64,000 nt of DNA from Dawidia cretensis (GTDB taxonomy: Bacteria; Bacteroidota; Bacteroidia; Cytophagales; Cyclobacteriaceae). A model generated the notes under the pieces. That model searched no databases, was not told the origin of the DNA, and worked only from the letters and a program-made list of their open reading frames with translations. Numbering within the stretch: the first letter of the stretch is position 1; every line of letters starts with the position of its first letter. A program made the translations under genes and the position numbers. This document shows, in pieces, positions 9,621 to 18,785 of the stretch. The stretch is from the NCBI RefSeq assembly GCF_018598175.1, contig NZ_JAHESE010000007.1, forward strand, positions 1 through 64,000. Direction: 5' to 3'.

Positions 9621-10418
9621 TTAGTTGTTGGGAGCACCGTCGTCTACCCAGCAAGCAATCTTATCGATGTCGCTCTGTTTTAACGGCGTGCCGTCAAAGG
9701 GCATGCTCCGGTCCTCTGTCATGGACTTGATCTGCTGGGCATAGGTCCTGGCGTTATTATAGTTGCGTAAGTCTACGCGCGCGGAGCCATTGTGGCAACC
9801 GCTTAATGCACAATAGGTTTCCATGACCGGTTGGATGTCCGTGGACCAACTGGTACCGGTGATGCCACGCGGTACGGTTACATGGAGCGACACCATACAA
9901 TCATGACCGTCACGTATGGTCACCGTGTGGTCGCCATGGCTCACTGTCATAAAGGTATTGCTGGCGGCGGTGACGCCGTTGTCCAACTGGTAGGTATAGG
10001 GTGGATTAACTTCTTCCACGGATAGTACGATGATGCCGCTGTTCGCTTCGCATAAACTATCCTTGGTCACCTCGGCCGTAAAGGCAAAATCCCGGGCTGC
10101 CACGATTACATTGGTAATAACAGTATCGCAGCCATTCACATCCACTACCCCCACCGAGTAGATGCCCGCGGCGAGGTCTTGAAAATCGCCGGAGCTTTGT
10201 GCCGTGTTGTTCAATAAATATGTATAGGGTTGTTCGCCACCGGCGGCCACCACGTGTATGCGTCCGTCGAGCGAACCGCAGGTGCTTGCCGGGGTAACAG
10301 ACTCCAGCGTTAACGACGGACCGGCTATCGTACAATCTATCACGGGCTTATCCAGGTCGTGGTATACGCAGCTCGTCAGTATAAAAAGGGAACAAGAGAA
10401 GTAAAACAGCCTCCGCAT
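9621..10418 (-). CDS. SprB-repeat lipoprotein with C-terminal CX4CH domain
   Basis: A predicted lipoprotein: signal peptide and lipobox LTSC with the lipidated Cys at about residue 17. The middle (about 30-185) holds two Ig-like repeats of the SprB/PKD-like type (patterns GGEQPYTYLLNN, GIYSVGVVDVNGCDT, PPYTYQLDNG, HTVTIRDGHDC). The last 75 residues form a separate domain starting around WSTDIQPVMETYC, containing CALSGCH (C-x4-C-H) and ending KIACWVDDGAPNN. That end resembles the cytochrome-c-like 'MPFDG...IACWVDDGA' domain of Bacteroidota lipoproteins; whether it binds haem is not shown, since the canonical motif is CxxCH. Function unknown; probably surface or periplasmic. Confidence 0.75.
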   Translation of the reverse strand: MRRLFYFSCSLFILTSCVYHDLDKPVIDCTIAGPSLTLESVTPASTCGSLDGRIHVVAAGGEQPYTYLLNNTAQSSGDFQDLAAGIYSVGVVDVNGCDTVITNVIVAARDFAFTAEVTKDSLCEANSGIIVLSVEEVNPPYTYQLDNGVTAASNTFMTVSHGDHTVTIRDGHDCMVSLHVTVPRGITGTSWSTDIQPVMETYCALSGCHNGSARVDLRNYNNARTYAQQIKSMTEDRSMPFDGTPLKQSDIDKIACWVDDGAPNN

Positions 10419-10490
10419 ATACCGCCAAAGGTACTGCGAATAACGCTACCGGCATAATGCACTGGTGGCAGCGGGTCCAGGCATTAACGC

Positions 10491-12026
10491 TTAAAATGGC
10501 GTCTCATCATCGTTGGCCGATGGCGGTGGCATGTGCGGCGGCATATCGTTGCCCAGGGTATTGAGACGACTTTCGCGCGTCACCATACCTGAACCCGAGA
10601 ATGGATTATCGTAAGACGCCGGACCGTCGAGGTCGGCGAACTTGGTATACTTACCGATAAATTTCAGCTTGACGTTGTCGGTCGAACCGTTCCGGTGCTT
10701 GGCGATGATCACCTCGCCGGTACCTTGTGTCGGCATACCATCTTCGTCCACGGTAATCTTATAGTATTCCGGACGATACAAGAACATTACGATGTCGGCA
10801 TCCTGCTCGATAGAACCCGATTCACGTAAGTCAGACAGCTGCGGCCGTTTATCACCGCCGCGGGTCTCCACACTACGACTCAACTGCGACAGCGCCAGTA
10901 CGGGTACGCTCAATTCCTTGGCGATACCTTTTAAGGATCGCGAGATAGACGCGATCTCTTGTTCACGATTGCCGCTCTGCTCGCCTTTCATGAGCTGCAG
11001 GTAGTCGATCACGACGAGCTGTACGCCGTGCTCTGCTTTCAAGCGGCGGCACTTGGCACGAAGCTCGAGGATCGAGAGCGCGGGCGTGTCATCGATAAAG
11101 ATCGGCGCAGTCGTGAGCTTTGTAGTCTTGTGTACGAGTTGTTTCCACTCGTGGTCTTCCAGATTACCTTTCTTAATTTTTTCGCTTTCCAACTCGGCCT
11201 CGGCCGCAATGAGACGATTCACCAACTGAATCGATGCCATTTCAAGAGAGAAGATGGCCACCGGTATTTTAAAGTCTACGGCTGCATTTCGCAGAGCGGA
11301 CACCACAAATGCCGTCTTACCCATACCGGGACGAGCCGCAATGATAACAAGGTCGGAACGTTGCCAGCCGGATGTGAGACGGTCGAGCGCTGTGAATCCG
11401 CTCGGTATACCGGTCAGCCCGTCTTTATGCTCACGCAGCATCTGAAGCTCCTGAATGGCCTGAGCCATCAGGTTTCGCATACTGTCATAGTTCTTGCGCA
11501 AGTTGGCATCGGAGATTTCGAAGATGGCGCTCTCCGTTTTGTCGAGCAGCTGGAATACGTCTGTCGTATCTTCGTACGCGTCGCTCTGAATCTGCGAAGC
11601 GACTTCGATCAGCTCGCGCTTGATGGCCATTTCCAGGATCACGCGGGCGTGATATTCGATGTTGGCCGCGGAGCTCACTTTAGAGGTTAGCTCGGCGATA
11701 TAAAAGGTGCCCTCGATCTTATCCAGATTGCCGGATTTGCGCAGCTGATTTACCACGGTACGCATATCTACCGGCTCGGATGCCTTAAACAGCTCAAGTA
11801 CAGCTGTGTAGATCACTTTATGTTTTTCCACATAGAAGTGCTCAGGCTTTAAGAACTCAACCACAGCGTTGAGTGCATTTTTCTCCAGCATCACAGCACC
11901 CAGCACTGCTTCCTCCAGATCAAGTACCTGAGGTGGCAATTTGCCCAAGCCAGCAGAGATGTCTCTCTGAATCAACTTATTAGCTCTATTACCAAACCTC
12001 AGGGACGTCGATCTGTCTTGCTCCAT
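10491..12026 (-). CDS. dnaB: Replicative DNA helicase DnaB
   Basis: Hexameric 5'-3' helicase that unwinds DNA at the replication fork. The 511 residues include the N-terminal helical DnaB domain (about 30-135, LPPQVLDLEEAVLGAVMLEK), a linker, and the RecA-like C-terminal ATPase with Walker A ARPGMGKTAF, Walker B LVVIDYLQLM and the arginine-finger region QLSRSVETRGGDKRPQLSDL. The C-terminal tail is Pro/Asp-rich. The frame is open to 12089, but the ATG at 12026 is chosen because a TACGTTTG -7 box lies at 12065-12072, inside the longer version. Divergent from mpl, with a gap of about 200 bp. Confidence 0.97.
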   Translation of the reverse strand: MEQDRSTSLRFGNRANKLIQRDISAGLGKLPPQVLDLEEAVLGAVMLEKNALNAVVEFLKPEHFYVEKHKVIYTAVLELFKASEPVDMRTVVNQLRKSGNLDKIEGTFYIAELTSKVSSAANIEYHARVILEMAIKRELIEVASQIQSDAYEDTTDVFQLLDKTESAIFEISDANLRKNYDSMRNLMAQAIQELQMLREHKDGLTGIPSGFTALDRLTSGWQRSDLVIIAARPGMGKTAFVVSALRNAAVDFKIPVAIFSLEMASIQLVNRLIAAEAELESEKIKKGNLEDHEWKQLVHKTTKLTTAPIFIDDTPALSILELRAKCRRLKAEHGVQLVVIDYLQLMKGEQSGNREQEIASISRSLKGIAKELSVPVLALSQLSRSVETRGGDKRPQLSDLRESGSIEQDADIVMFLYRPEYYKITVDEDGMPTQGTGEVIIAKHRNGSTDNVKLKFIGKYTKFADLDGPASYDNPFSGSGMVTRESRLNTLGNDMPPHMPPPSANDDETPF

Positions 12027-12064
12027 ACAGTGGTTGTTGTGCGTGTTTAATTTTTTAGGGGGGA

Positions 12065-12072
12065 CAAACGTA
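12065..12072 (-). promoter_or_regulatory. -7 box of dnaB
   Basis: Minus-strand TACGTTTG matches TAnnTTTG exactly and would start transcription about 32 nt before the chosen ATG. A -33 TTG at standard spacing is not obvious. Confidence 0.5.
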
Positions 12073-12227
12073 CGATACGCGCGGCGCACTATCTACACAA
12101 CTTATAAACAAGTTACCAACAAGTTAACGTTAGACATGTTAATAAAGTGCAACCGCCCGCACATCCGGGTTGAATTTGTATGCCATCAACATTTTGATTT
12201 ATTTTAAAACCGGATTTAGTTTTTTCC

Positions 12228-13601
12228 ATGCACCCGAAAAAGCAAAAGATACATTTTATCGCGATTGGCGGTAGCGTCATGCACAGCCTGGCCGTCGCGC
12301 TCAAAGAGGCGGGACATCACGTTACCGGATCAGACGACGAGGCCTTCGAGCCTTCGCGCAGCGCTTTAGCAAAGCACGGCTTATTACCTGAGAAAGAGGG
12401 ATGGACACCAGAGAAGCTCGACGCTTCCATCGACTTGGTCATCCTCGGTATGCACGCCCGTCCTGATAACCCCGAGCTGCTCCAGGCAAAAAAGCTTGGC
12501 CTAACCATCAAGTCCTTCCCGGAATACATCTACGAGCAATCCATTGATAAGCAACGTATCGTCGTTGCAGGCAGTCATGGTAAAACCACCATCACCGCCA
12601 TTGTCGTGCATGTGTTGAAATACTTCAACCGGGATTTCGACTATGTTCTCGGGGCACGCATCACCGGGCTGGACTATACTGTCAAGCTTTCCCATGCCCC
12701 GATCATCGTGATCGAGGGCGACGAATATCCTTCTTCTGCCCTGGACGCCACGCCGAAGTTCCTGCGCTACCAGCATCACGTCGGTGTGATCAGTGGCATT
12801 TCATGGGACCACGTTAACGCGTTCCCGTCGGAGGAAGACTACGTAAAACAATTCGACATCTTTGCTGACAATACGCCCAAGGGCGGCATCCTGATCTATT
12901 CCGAACAGGACTCACTCGCGCTGATGATTGGTAAGAAAGAGCGCGAAGGTATCGTACAAGTGGTGTATAAGACGCATGCCCATACACAAGATGCCAATGG
13001 CAACTGCTTCCTGACCAACGGTAAGGAACGACATCTCACGCAGCTCTTCGGCAACCACAATTTCCAGAATCTCAGTGCTGCCAAAGAAGTATTGAAAAAG
13101 ATCGGTATCACTCCCGAGCAATTCTTCGAGGCCATTCCAAGCTTCAAAGGCGCCGAAGGCCGTCTTGAAAAGATCCGCGAGAATGGTTCGACTGCCGTTT
13201 ATAAAGATTTTGCCCATGCCCCCTCGAAAGCAAAAGCAACGGTTAAGGCACTCAAAGAGATATTTCCGGCACGTGAGCTTGTAGCCTGCCTGGAACTGCA
13301 TACGTATAGCAGTCTGAATAAAGATTTTCTCCCCCACTATAAAGACAGCCTGAAGGCTGCTCAGCTTCCCGTCGTGTATGTAAATCCCGAGAAGACAAAA
13401 GCTAAAGGGTTGGAGGCCATTCCAGAAGCAGCTATACGATCGGCGTTTGGACTGCCGTCGCTGCAGGTGTTTACCGATGCAGCAACGTTGGAGCAGTTCC
13501 TGCTCCAACAATCGTGGAAGAACAAGAACTTATTGATTATGAGCTCGGGCAACCTGGGGGGACTTGATGTTCACACGCTTGCTGAAAAGATTGTAGCCTA
13601 G
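12228..13601 (+). CDS. mpl: UDP-N-acetylmuramate:L-Ala-gamma-D-Glu-meso-DAP ligase (murein recycling)
   Basis: Mur-family ligase that joins recycled murein tripeptide to UDP-MurNAc, using ATP. The 457 residues carry the three Mur domains: N-terminal Rossmann part with HFIAIGGSVMHSLAVAL, the central ATPase with the P-loop AGSHGKTTITAI, the conserved EGDEYPSSALD and HVNAFPSEEDY, and a C-terminal domain starting near AEGRLEKI with VYKDFAHAPSKAKAT. The substitution of the usual 'GxGGxGMSG' by IGGSVMHSL is typical of Mpl rather than MurC. It is divergent from dnaB and followed 51 nt later by the exonuclease gene. Confidence 0.95.
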   Translation: MHPKKQKIHFIAIGGSVMHSLAVALKEAGHHVTGSDDEAFEPSRSALAKHGLLPEKEGWTPEKLDASIDLVILGMHARPDNPELLQAKKLGLTIKSFPEYIYEQSIDKQRIVVAGSHGKTTITAIVVHVLKYFNRDFDYVLGARITGLDYTVKLSHAPIIVIEGDEYPSSALDATPKFLRYQHHVGVISGISWDHVNAFPSEEDYVKQFDIFADNTPKGGILIYSEQDSLALMIGKKEREGIVQVVYKTHAHTQDANGNCFLTNGKERHLTQLFGNHNFQNLSAAKEVLKKIGITPEQFFEAIPSFKGAEGRLEKIRENGSTAVYKDFAHAPSKAKATVKALKEIFPARELVACLELHTYSSLNKDFLPHYKDSLKAAQLPVVYVNPEKTKAKGLEAIPEAAIRSAFGLPSLQVFTDAATLEQFLLQQSWKNKNLLIMSSGNLGGLDVHTLAEKIVA

Positions 13602-13652
13602 CGCTGATTTAGCTGGCATTGTATCGTTCCTGACCAACGTTATTGTATTTGT

Positions 13653-14456
13653 ATGAAACTTAATCTCCGAACCCCCCTTTGTTTCTTCGATCTGGAAACT
13701 ACGGGTATCAACATCACCCAGGACCGTATTCTGGAGATCGCTGTCATTAAGATGATGCCTAACGGTGAGATTCACCGAAAGTCCAATGTCCTGAATCCTA
13801 CGATTCCCATTCCACCCGAGTCGTCGGCCATTCACGGTATACGCGAAGAAGATGTCGCAGGCAAACCTACCTTTAAAGAAGTGGCAAAAGAATATGCCAA
13901 ATTTTTGGAAGGTGCCGACCTGGCCGGGTTCAATGTACTGAAGTTCGATGTGCCCGTACTCGTGGAAGAGTTCTTGCGGGCCGGCGTCGAGTTTGACTAT
14001 AGCCGCAAAAAGATCATCGACGCACAGAAGATATTCCACCTCATGGAAAAGCGGACGCTGTCGGCGGCCTATAAATTCTATGTGGGCAAAGAGCTCGTAG
14101 ACTCACACACAGCCGAAGCGGACACGGAGGCCACGATGGAGGTGTTCCTTGCGCAAGTGGAACGTTACGAAGGCCAGCCTGTAACCGATGGTCTGAACCG
14201 TCCGCTGGGTGAGATTAAAAACGACATGGAGGTGTTGGGTAAGCTTACTTGTGTCGATATGGTCGACCTCGCGGGCCGCATGATTCTGAACAACAAAGGC
14301 CAGGAGCTCTTCAACTTTGGCAAGCATAAGAACAAACCCGTTACGACTGTTTTCAAAGAAGAGCCTGCGTATTACGACTGGATGATGAACGGCGACTTTC
14401 CGCTGGACACGAAGCGCAAGCTGACGGAGATCAAGCTGCGCAGCTTCAAGAAATAA
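13653..14456 (+). CDS. DnaQ-like 3'-5' exonuclease
   Basis: DEDD exonuclease related to the proofreading epsilon subunit of DNA polymerase III. Exo I is CFFDLETTGINITQDRILEIA (catalytic D and E near residues 13-15), Exo II is GFNVLKFDVPVL (catalytic D near 97), and Exo III is the HTAEADTEATMEVF segment, giving the DEDDh type. The C-terminal 90 residues (FNFGKHKNKPVTTVFKEEPAYYDWMM) form the small extra domain seen in many Bacteroidota homologues. There is no polymerase domain, so this is a stand-alone exonuclease or epsilon-like subunit. A 7/8 -7 box (TGTATTTG, 13644-13651) touches the start codon. Confidence 0.88.
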   Translation: MKLNLRTPLCFFDLETTGINITQDRILEIAVIKMMPNGEIHRKSNVLNPTIPIPPESSAIHGIREEDVAGKPTFKEVAKEYAKFLEGADLAGFNVLKFDVPVLVEEFLRAGVEFDYSRKKIIDAQKIFHLMEKRTLSAAYKFYVGKELVDSHTAEADTEATMEVFLAQVERYEGQPVTDGLNRPLGEIKNDMEVLGKLTCVDMVDLAGRMILNNKGQELFNFGKHKNKPVTTVFKEEPAYYDWMMNGDFPLDTKRKLTEIKLRSFKK

Positions 14457-14477
14457 CCTATAGCAACCTTCCCATAA

Positions 14478-14514
14478 AAAAGGCTGATGCTGTCCATGAC
14501 AACATCAGCCTTTT
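14478..14514. terminator. Bidirectional hairpin terminator
   Basis: AAAAGGCTGATG pairs with CATCAGCCTTTT, with a further TGTC/GACA inner pairing. It has a T-run on the plus side and an A-run on the minus side, so it serves both the exonuclease gene and the convergent M48 protease gene. Confidence 0.8.
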
Positions 14515-14532
14515 CTATAGTATCATCTGTTA

Positions 14533-15330
14533 TTATTGTTTCTTGTAATATTTCATCGCTTCGGGGATCCAGCCTTGCAAATCTTTTATACGCGTGCCGT
14601 GCGAAGGGTGGGTCGACAGAAATTCCGGAGGCTCTGAACCGCCGCCCTGGCCCATGCGCTGCCAGAAGGCCGGCGCAGCCGCCGGATCATAGCCGGCCAT
14701 GGCCATAAATATCAGACCGATGTGGTCAGCTTCCGACTCGTGCTCGCGGCTGAACTTCAACATACCGACGTTCGTACCAGCGCCGACAGCTTGCATCAGC
14801 AATTCTTTACCCGCGGTTGGATTCTGGCCCATCAACGCACTGACGGTACTCAGACCGTATTGGGCAATCATCTGCTGGCTCATCCGTTCACGACCGTGGT
14901 TGGCAATCGCGTGCGCTACCTCATGGCCCATCACGACCGCCACACCGGTCTCGTCCTTACAAATCGGCATGATACCTGTATAAAATGCCACTTTACCCCC
15001 CGGCATACACCAGGCGTTTACCATCTTGGGATCGTCGATCAGGTTAAACTCCCATGCGAAACCGGCCAGCTCGGACGAGGCGCCTTTCTGCGCCATATAT
15101 TGTTCCACTGCCTTTTGAATTTTCACCCCTACCCGTTTCACCATTTGGGTCTGTTCCTGGTTTGTGGAGAGTGGTCCCTTCTTGATGACTTCTACGTATT
15201 CTTTATTCGCCATCGGTATAATCTCACCGTTTGAAACAAGGCTCAACTGGCTCCTTCCGGTTACTGCCACCTTGCTACAGGCGTACAGCACGCTGAGGAC
15301 AGCGGCAAAAACGATTACTTTTTTCCACAT
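14533..15330 (-). CDS. M48-family metalloprotease lipoprotein
   Basis: A zinc protease of the M48 (Oma1/LoiP-like) family, predicted to be a lipoprotein facing the periplasm: the lipobox LYAC places the lipidated Cys at residue 18. The zinc site is H136-E137-x-x-H140 in MGHEVAHAIANHG, with the third ligand in the downstream FSREHESEADHIGL helix. There are no further membrane helices, unlike HtpX. LoiP/BepA-type enzymes degrade misassembled outer-membrane proteins, a plausible but inferred role here. A TATTTTTG -7 box (15353-15360, minus) lies 22 nt upstream. The M23/FAH operon diverges from it. Confidence 0.92.
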   Translation of the reverse strand: MWKKVIVFAAVLSVLYACSKVAVTGRSQLSLVSNGEIIPMANKEYVEVIKKGPLSTNQEQTQMVKRVGVKIQKAVEQYMAQKGASSELAGFAWEFNLIDDPKMVNAWCMPGGKVAFYTGIMPICKDETGVAVVMGHEVAHAIANHGRERMSQQMIAQYGLSTVSALMGQNPTAGKELLMQAVGAGTNVGMLKFSREHESEADHIGLIFMAMAGYDPAAAPAFWQRMGQGGGSEPPEFLSTHPSHGTRIKDLQGWIPEAMKYYKKQ

Positions 15331-15352
15331 AAGGGTTAAATTTTATTTTGAA

Positions 15353-15360
15353 CAAAAATA
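15353..15360 (-). promoter_or_regulatory. -7 box of the M48 protease gene
   Basis: Minus-strand TATTTTTG is a full TAnnTTTG match 22 nt before the ATG. No clear TTG was found upstream of it. Confidence 0.45.
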
Positions 15361-15485
15361 CAAATCCCCACCATGATTGTTTCATAAATTGGGGGCGAAA
15401 GTTAGTCGCCTGTGTAGCCGGCATCAATCGGCATACCCGGGTAATGTCTTTCCGAAATGTATTGACCATCAACTAAAACCGTACC

Positions 15486-16097
15486 ATGAGAATCTTCGCG
15501 ATCGGCCGGAACTATGCCGAACACATTAAGGAACTGAACAACGAGCGCCCCGACGAACCGGTTATTTTTACCAAGCCTGATACGGCCGTTCTCCGAAACA
15601 ATGCCCCCTTCTATTATCCCGATTTTTCCACAGACATTCATTACGAAGTAGAGCTTGTGCTGCGTATCTGCAAAGAAGGCAAGAATATTGAACTCAGGTT
15701 CGCGAGTAAATATTACGACGCCATCGGTATCGGCATAGATTTTACGGCGCGTGACCTGCAGCAAAAGGCAAAAGAGAAAGGCCTGCCATGGGATATTGCC
15801 AAAGGCTTCAACGGCTCGGCTCCGATCAGCGACACATTTCTTCCGGTCGGCAATTTTGATGTGAACAATATCAACTTCAGTCTCAGCATTGATGGAGAAT
15901 TAAAACAACAAGGCAATACAAGCCTTATGCTTTTTAACTTCGATTTTATAATTTCGTACGTATCGAAATTTTTTACACTTCGCACAGGAGATTTGATTTT
16001 TACGGGCACTCCCAAGGGTGTAGGTCCGGTGAAGGTTGGGAATGTGCTATCCGCATCTATTGAGAATGAGAAACTATTGGAGTTCAGCATTAAATAA
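15486..16097 (+). CDS. Fumarylacetoacetate hydrolase (FAH) fold enzyme
   Basis: A small (203 residues) stand-alone FAH-fold protein; family members are metal-dependent C-C hydrolases, isomerases or decarboxylases, such as acylpyruvases and oxaloacetate tautomerases. Seen are RIFAIGRNYAEHIKE at the start, the metal-binding carboxylates around HYEVELVLRI and later IGIDFTARDLQ, KGLPWDIAKGFNGSAPIS, and the closing LRTGDLIFTGTPKGVGPV. All core motifs are intact. It overlaps the downstream M23 gene by 32 nt and so is cotranscribed with it. The natural substrate cannot be inferred from the neighbours. Confidence 0.9.
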   Translation: MRIFAIGRNYAEHIKELNNERPDEPVIFTKPDTAVLRNNAPFYYPDFSTDIHYEVELVLRICKEGKNIELRFASKYYDAIGIGIDFTARDLQQKAKEKGLPWDIAKGFNGSAPISDTFLPVGNFDVNNINFSLSIDGELKQQGNTSLMLFNFDFIISYVSKFFTLRTGDLIFTGTPKGVGPVKVGNVLSASIENEKLLEFSIK

Positions 16098-17982
16098 AAT
16101 TACCACGACAGCCATCGTTGCCGGGGCCTTGTCATATCACGCCCGGGCACAGACCGAGTCGTTTGTTTACCCGGTACACCCCGGCCAGCCGGGCGCTCTT
16201 ACCGGTACAATGGGCGAGCTCCGGACGACACACTTCCACTCCGGTATCGACATTCGCACCAACAACATGACGGGGTATCCCGTCGTTGCCTCCAAGAGTG
16301 GCTATATTTCGCGCGCGTCCATGGGATCGTCGGGTTATGGCAACGTGTTATACATCACGCACCCCGACGGATACACGACATTGTACGCTCACCTGGAAAA
16401 ATTCCTGGGCGCAGTCGCCCCACACGTGTTGGCGGAACAATATAAACTTAAGTCAGGCGAAATAGACCTCTTTTTTCAACCGGGTCAGTTTCCTGTCAAG
16501 CAGGGCGAACTGATCGCCCTGTCGGGTAACACGGGCTCTTCGGGTGGCCCGCACGTGCACTTTGATATTCGTGATCCCAACAACTACGCACTCGATCCCA
16601 TGAAGGTCGCGGGCTTTAAGGAAATTGCTGATAATCTCCCCCCCGTACCGGAGAAGATCGCGCTGGTGACGCTGGATAAAAATGCCCGTATCAACGACAA
16701 GTTCGGCCGCTTCGAGTTTTATGGTAACAAGGTTGGCAACAGCTATGTCATTGCCAGTCCCATTCTGGCGAGCGGGCTGATTGGTGTGGAGCTTCTGGCG
16801 AAAGACAAGCTGGCCCCTAAAAGTCCTTTTTACGGCGGCGTTAATTACCTGGAGATGTGGGTCGACAGCACCCTGGTTTTCAGCCAGGCAATCGATAAGA
16901 TCGACCTGAATGAAACACGTGCCATCTATACGCTCATGGATTTTAAGACCATGCGTACCAAGGGCACGCGCTTCTACAAGCTTTACATCGAAGACGGCAA
17001 CACACTTAAGTTCTACGGCAACTCTCCTTCCCCAGGCAAGATCACGGTCAATCCCAACAAGCTCTCGACCGTGCAGATTCGCATGAAAGACAGCCGTGAG
17101 AACGTCAGTGTGATTTCCTTTAAGCTTCAGCCAAACCCCGTCACGCGCGAGGTGCCTACGTTGGAGCCGCTGCCGGCAACCACGGATGTAGCCTATGAAA
17201 TTATGGGGAATACCCTACAGGTGACGGCCCGCGGCGCGAAAGAATTTGCCTCTAAAGCGAAGATATATGTGCACGGCGCGGTGACCGAAGTTGAACCCGA
17301 CTATGCCAATATCGGTCGTAAAGTATACCTGGTGGACTTACGCCGGGGCTTGCCCGATTCGATCATCGTAAACAACAAGACCGTGTTGCCGGGATTGACG
17401 GCGACGATCCCCTCCGGTACGGAATACAAGTATTACGGCGAGGCCATAGACCTGCAGTTTCCGCTGGGGGCGTTATACGATACGGCGTACTTCAATACAG
17501 CACATTCCTTGCGTGCCGGCGGTGAGGTGTTTACGATCGGCACCCGTGTGATTCCGCTGCACAAAAGCATTACGGTATCACTCAAGACAAACAACACATA
17601 TTCACTCCACGACCGGTGGGCCGTGTATCGCATCTCTGGAAGGTCATACGCCTTTATCGGCGGTGAGTGGGTAAACGACCGCATTCAATTTACAACTCGT
17701 GAGCTGGGCGATTTTACCTTGCTGCGCGATGTCGCACCGCCTTCCATTCGGGCCATTTCCATCAACAACCAGACGGTTCGATTTAAGATCCGCGATGAGC
17801 TGTCGGGTATTGCCTCCTTCCAGGCCAGCATTAACGGGCAGTGGTTGCTGATGCACTACGACAGCAAGATCGCGACCATCTGGTCGGAGCGTGCCGACAA
17901 GGCGCCCCTGAAGGGAACGTTGGAGCTGGTAGTCACCGACAATGCGGGTAACAAAAGCACTTTCAAACAAACAATCCCCTAA
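16066..17982 (+). CDS. M23-family peptidoglycan endopeptidase, secreted
   Basis: A LytM-type metallo-endopeptidase expected to cut peptidoglycan cross-links in the periplasm. A signal sequence ends near YHARAQ. The M23 domain follows with HFHSGIDIRT (first zinc His and Asp), a TTLYAHLEKF segment and GGPHVHFDIRD carrying the HxH pair. All zinc and catalytic residues are present, so it should be active. The C-terminal 400 residues are beta-rich Ig-like material ending in a TDNAGNKSTF strand. The frame starts earlier, but the ATG at 16066 gives a normal signal peptide and overlaps the FAH gene by 32 nt. The peroxiredoxin gene follows 5 nt later. Confidence 0.9.
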   Translation: MRNYWSSALNKITTTAIVAGALSYHARAQTESFVYPVHPGQPGALTGTMGELRTTHFHSGIDIRTNNMTGYPVVASKSGYISRASMGSSGYGNVLYITHPDGYTTLYAHLEKFLGAVAPHVLAEQYKLKSGEIDLFFQPGQFPVKQGELIALSGNTGSSGGPHVHFDIRDPNNYALDPMKVAGFKEIADNLPPVPEKIALVTLDKNARINDKFGRFEFYGNKVGNSYVIASPILASGLIGVELLAKDKLAPKSPFYGGVNYLEMWVDSTLVFSQAIDKIDLNETRAIYTLMDFKTMRTKGTRFYKLYIEDGNTLKFYGNSPSPGKITVNPNKLSTVQIRMKDSRENVSVISFKLQPNPVTREVPTLEPLPATTDVAYEIMGNTLQVTARGAKEFASKAKIYVHGAVTEVEPDYANIGRKVYLVDLRRGLPDSIIVNNKTVLPGLTATIPSGTEYKYYGEAIDLQFPLGALYDTAYFNTAHSLRAGGEVFTIGTRVIPLHKSITVSLKTNNTYSLHDRWAVYRISGRSYAFIGGEWVNDRIQFTTRELGDFTLLRDVAPPSIRAISINNQTVRFKIRDELSGIASFQASINGQWLLMHYDSKIATIWSERADKAPLKGTLELVVTDNAGNKSTFKQTIP

Positions 17983-17987
17983 AACAT

Positions 17988-18785
17988 ATGGCGTTGAAAA
18001 TTGGTGACAAAGCCCCTGACTTCGAAGTGAACGACCAGGATGGCGTGCCCGTAAAGCTTTCTGACCTTCAGGGCCAGAAAGTCGTTCTGTATTTTTATCC
18101 GAAGGATATGACTCCCGGCTGCACAGCCGAATCGTGCAACCTGCGGGACAACTATGAGCGTCTGCAGCAGCAAGGTTACGAAGTGCTCGGCATCAGCTCC
18201 GACGACGAGCAGTCGCACCGTAAATTTATTGAGCAGCAAAATCTTCCTTTCCGTCTGCTGGCAGACACTGACCGTAAAGTGCACGATGCCTACGGCACGT
18301 GGGTAGAAAAGCAGATGTACGGCCGCAATTACATGGGTACCGCGCGTGTAACGTTTGTCATCGATGAACAGGGCGTGATCGAAGATGTCATCGACAAGGT
18401 AGACACCGAAAACCACACCCGCCAGATCCTGAAAACAGCATCTAATGGCGAGGCGACATATAGGGCGGACGCAATTCCGAGTACACCTGCATCAGCCACC
18501 GCGCCTGCCAAGAAGACAGTAACAAAAAAGGTAGCCAAGAAGGCCCCTGCCAAAGCACCGGTCGCCGCAAAGAAAGCCGCGCCTAAAAAGGTCGTTAAGA
18601 AAGTAGCGAAAAAAGCAGCGAAGAAAGTGTCTAAGAAGGCTGCCGCGAAAAAGGCTACGAAGAAAATTGTTAAGAAGGTTGCAAGGTCCGCTCCGAAAAA
18701 GAGCGTGAAGGCCGCGAAGGCAGTTAAGAAATCAGCCAGGAAGGTGACAAAAGCACCTAAGAAGACTAAAAAGAAGTCTCGATAA
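17988..18785 (+). CDS. bcp: Bcp/PrxQ peroxiredoxin with a lysine/alanine-rich histone-like tail
   Basis: Residues 1-150 are a normal Bcp thiol peroxidase reducing hydroperoxides: DMTPGCTAESCNLRD carries the peroxidatic C45 and the resolving-type C50. A linker (about 151-173) leads to a tail, residues 174-265, with 38 Lys and 3 Arg among 92 residues and no acidic residue, built from xxKKxxKK-like steps. Ordinary Bcp proteins are about 150-155 residues and end before this. The tail resembles histone H1/HctB-like DNA-binding tails, so nucleic-acid binding is inferred, not shown. Last gene of the FAH-M23-bcp run; followed by a strong terminator and then a histone H1-like gene on the other strand. 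Confidence 0.9.
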   Translation: MALKIGDKAPDFEVNDQDGVPVKLSDLQGQKVVLYFYPKDMTPGCTAESCNLRDNYERLQQQGYEVLGISSDDEQSHRKFIEQQNLPFRLLADTDRKVHDAYGTWVEKQMYGRNYMGTARVTFVIDEQGVIEDVIDKVDTENHTRQILKTASNGEATYRADAIPSTPASATAPAKKTVTKKVAKKAPAKAPVAAKKAAPKKVVKKVAKKAAKKVSKKAAAKKATKKIVKKVARSAPKKSVKAAKAVKKSARKVTKAPKKTKKKSR

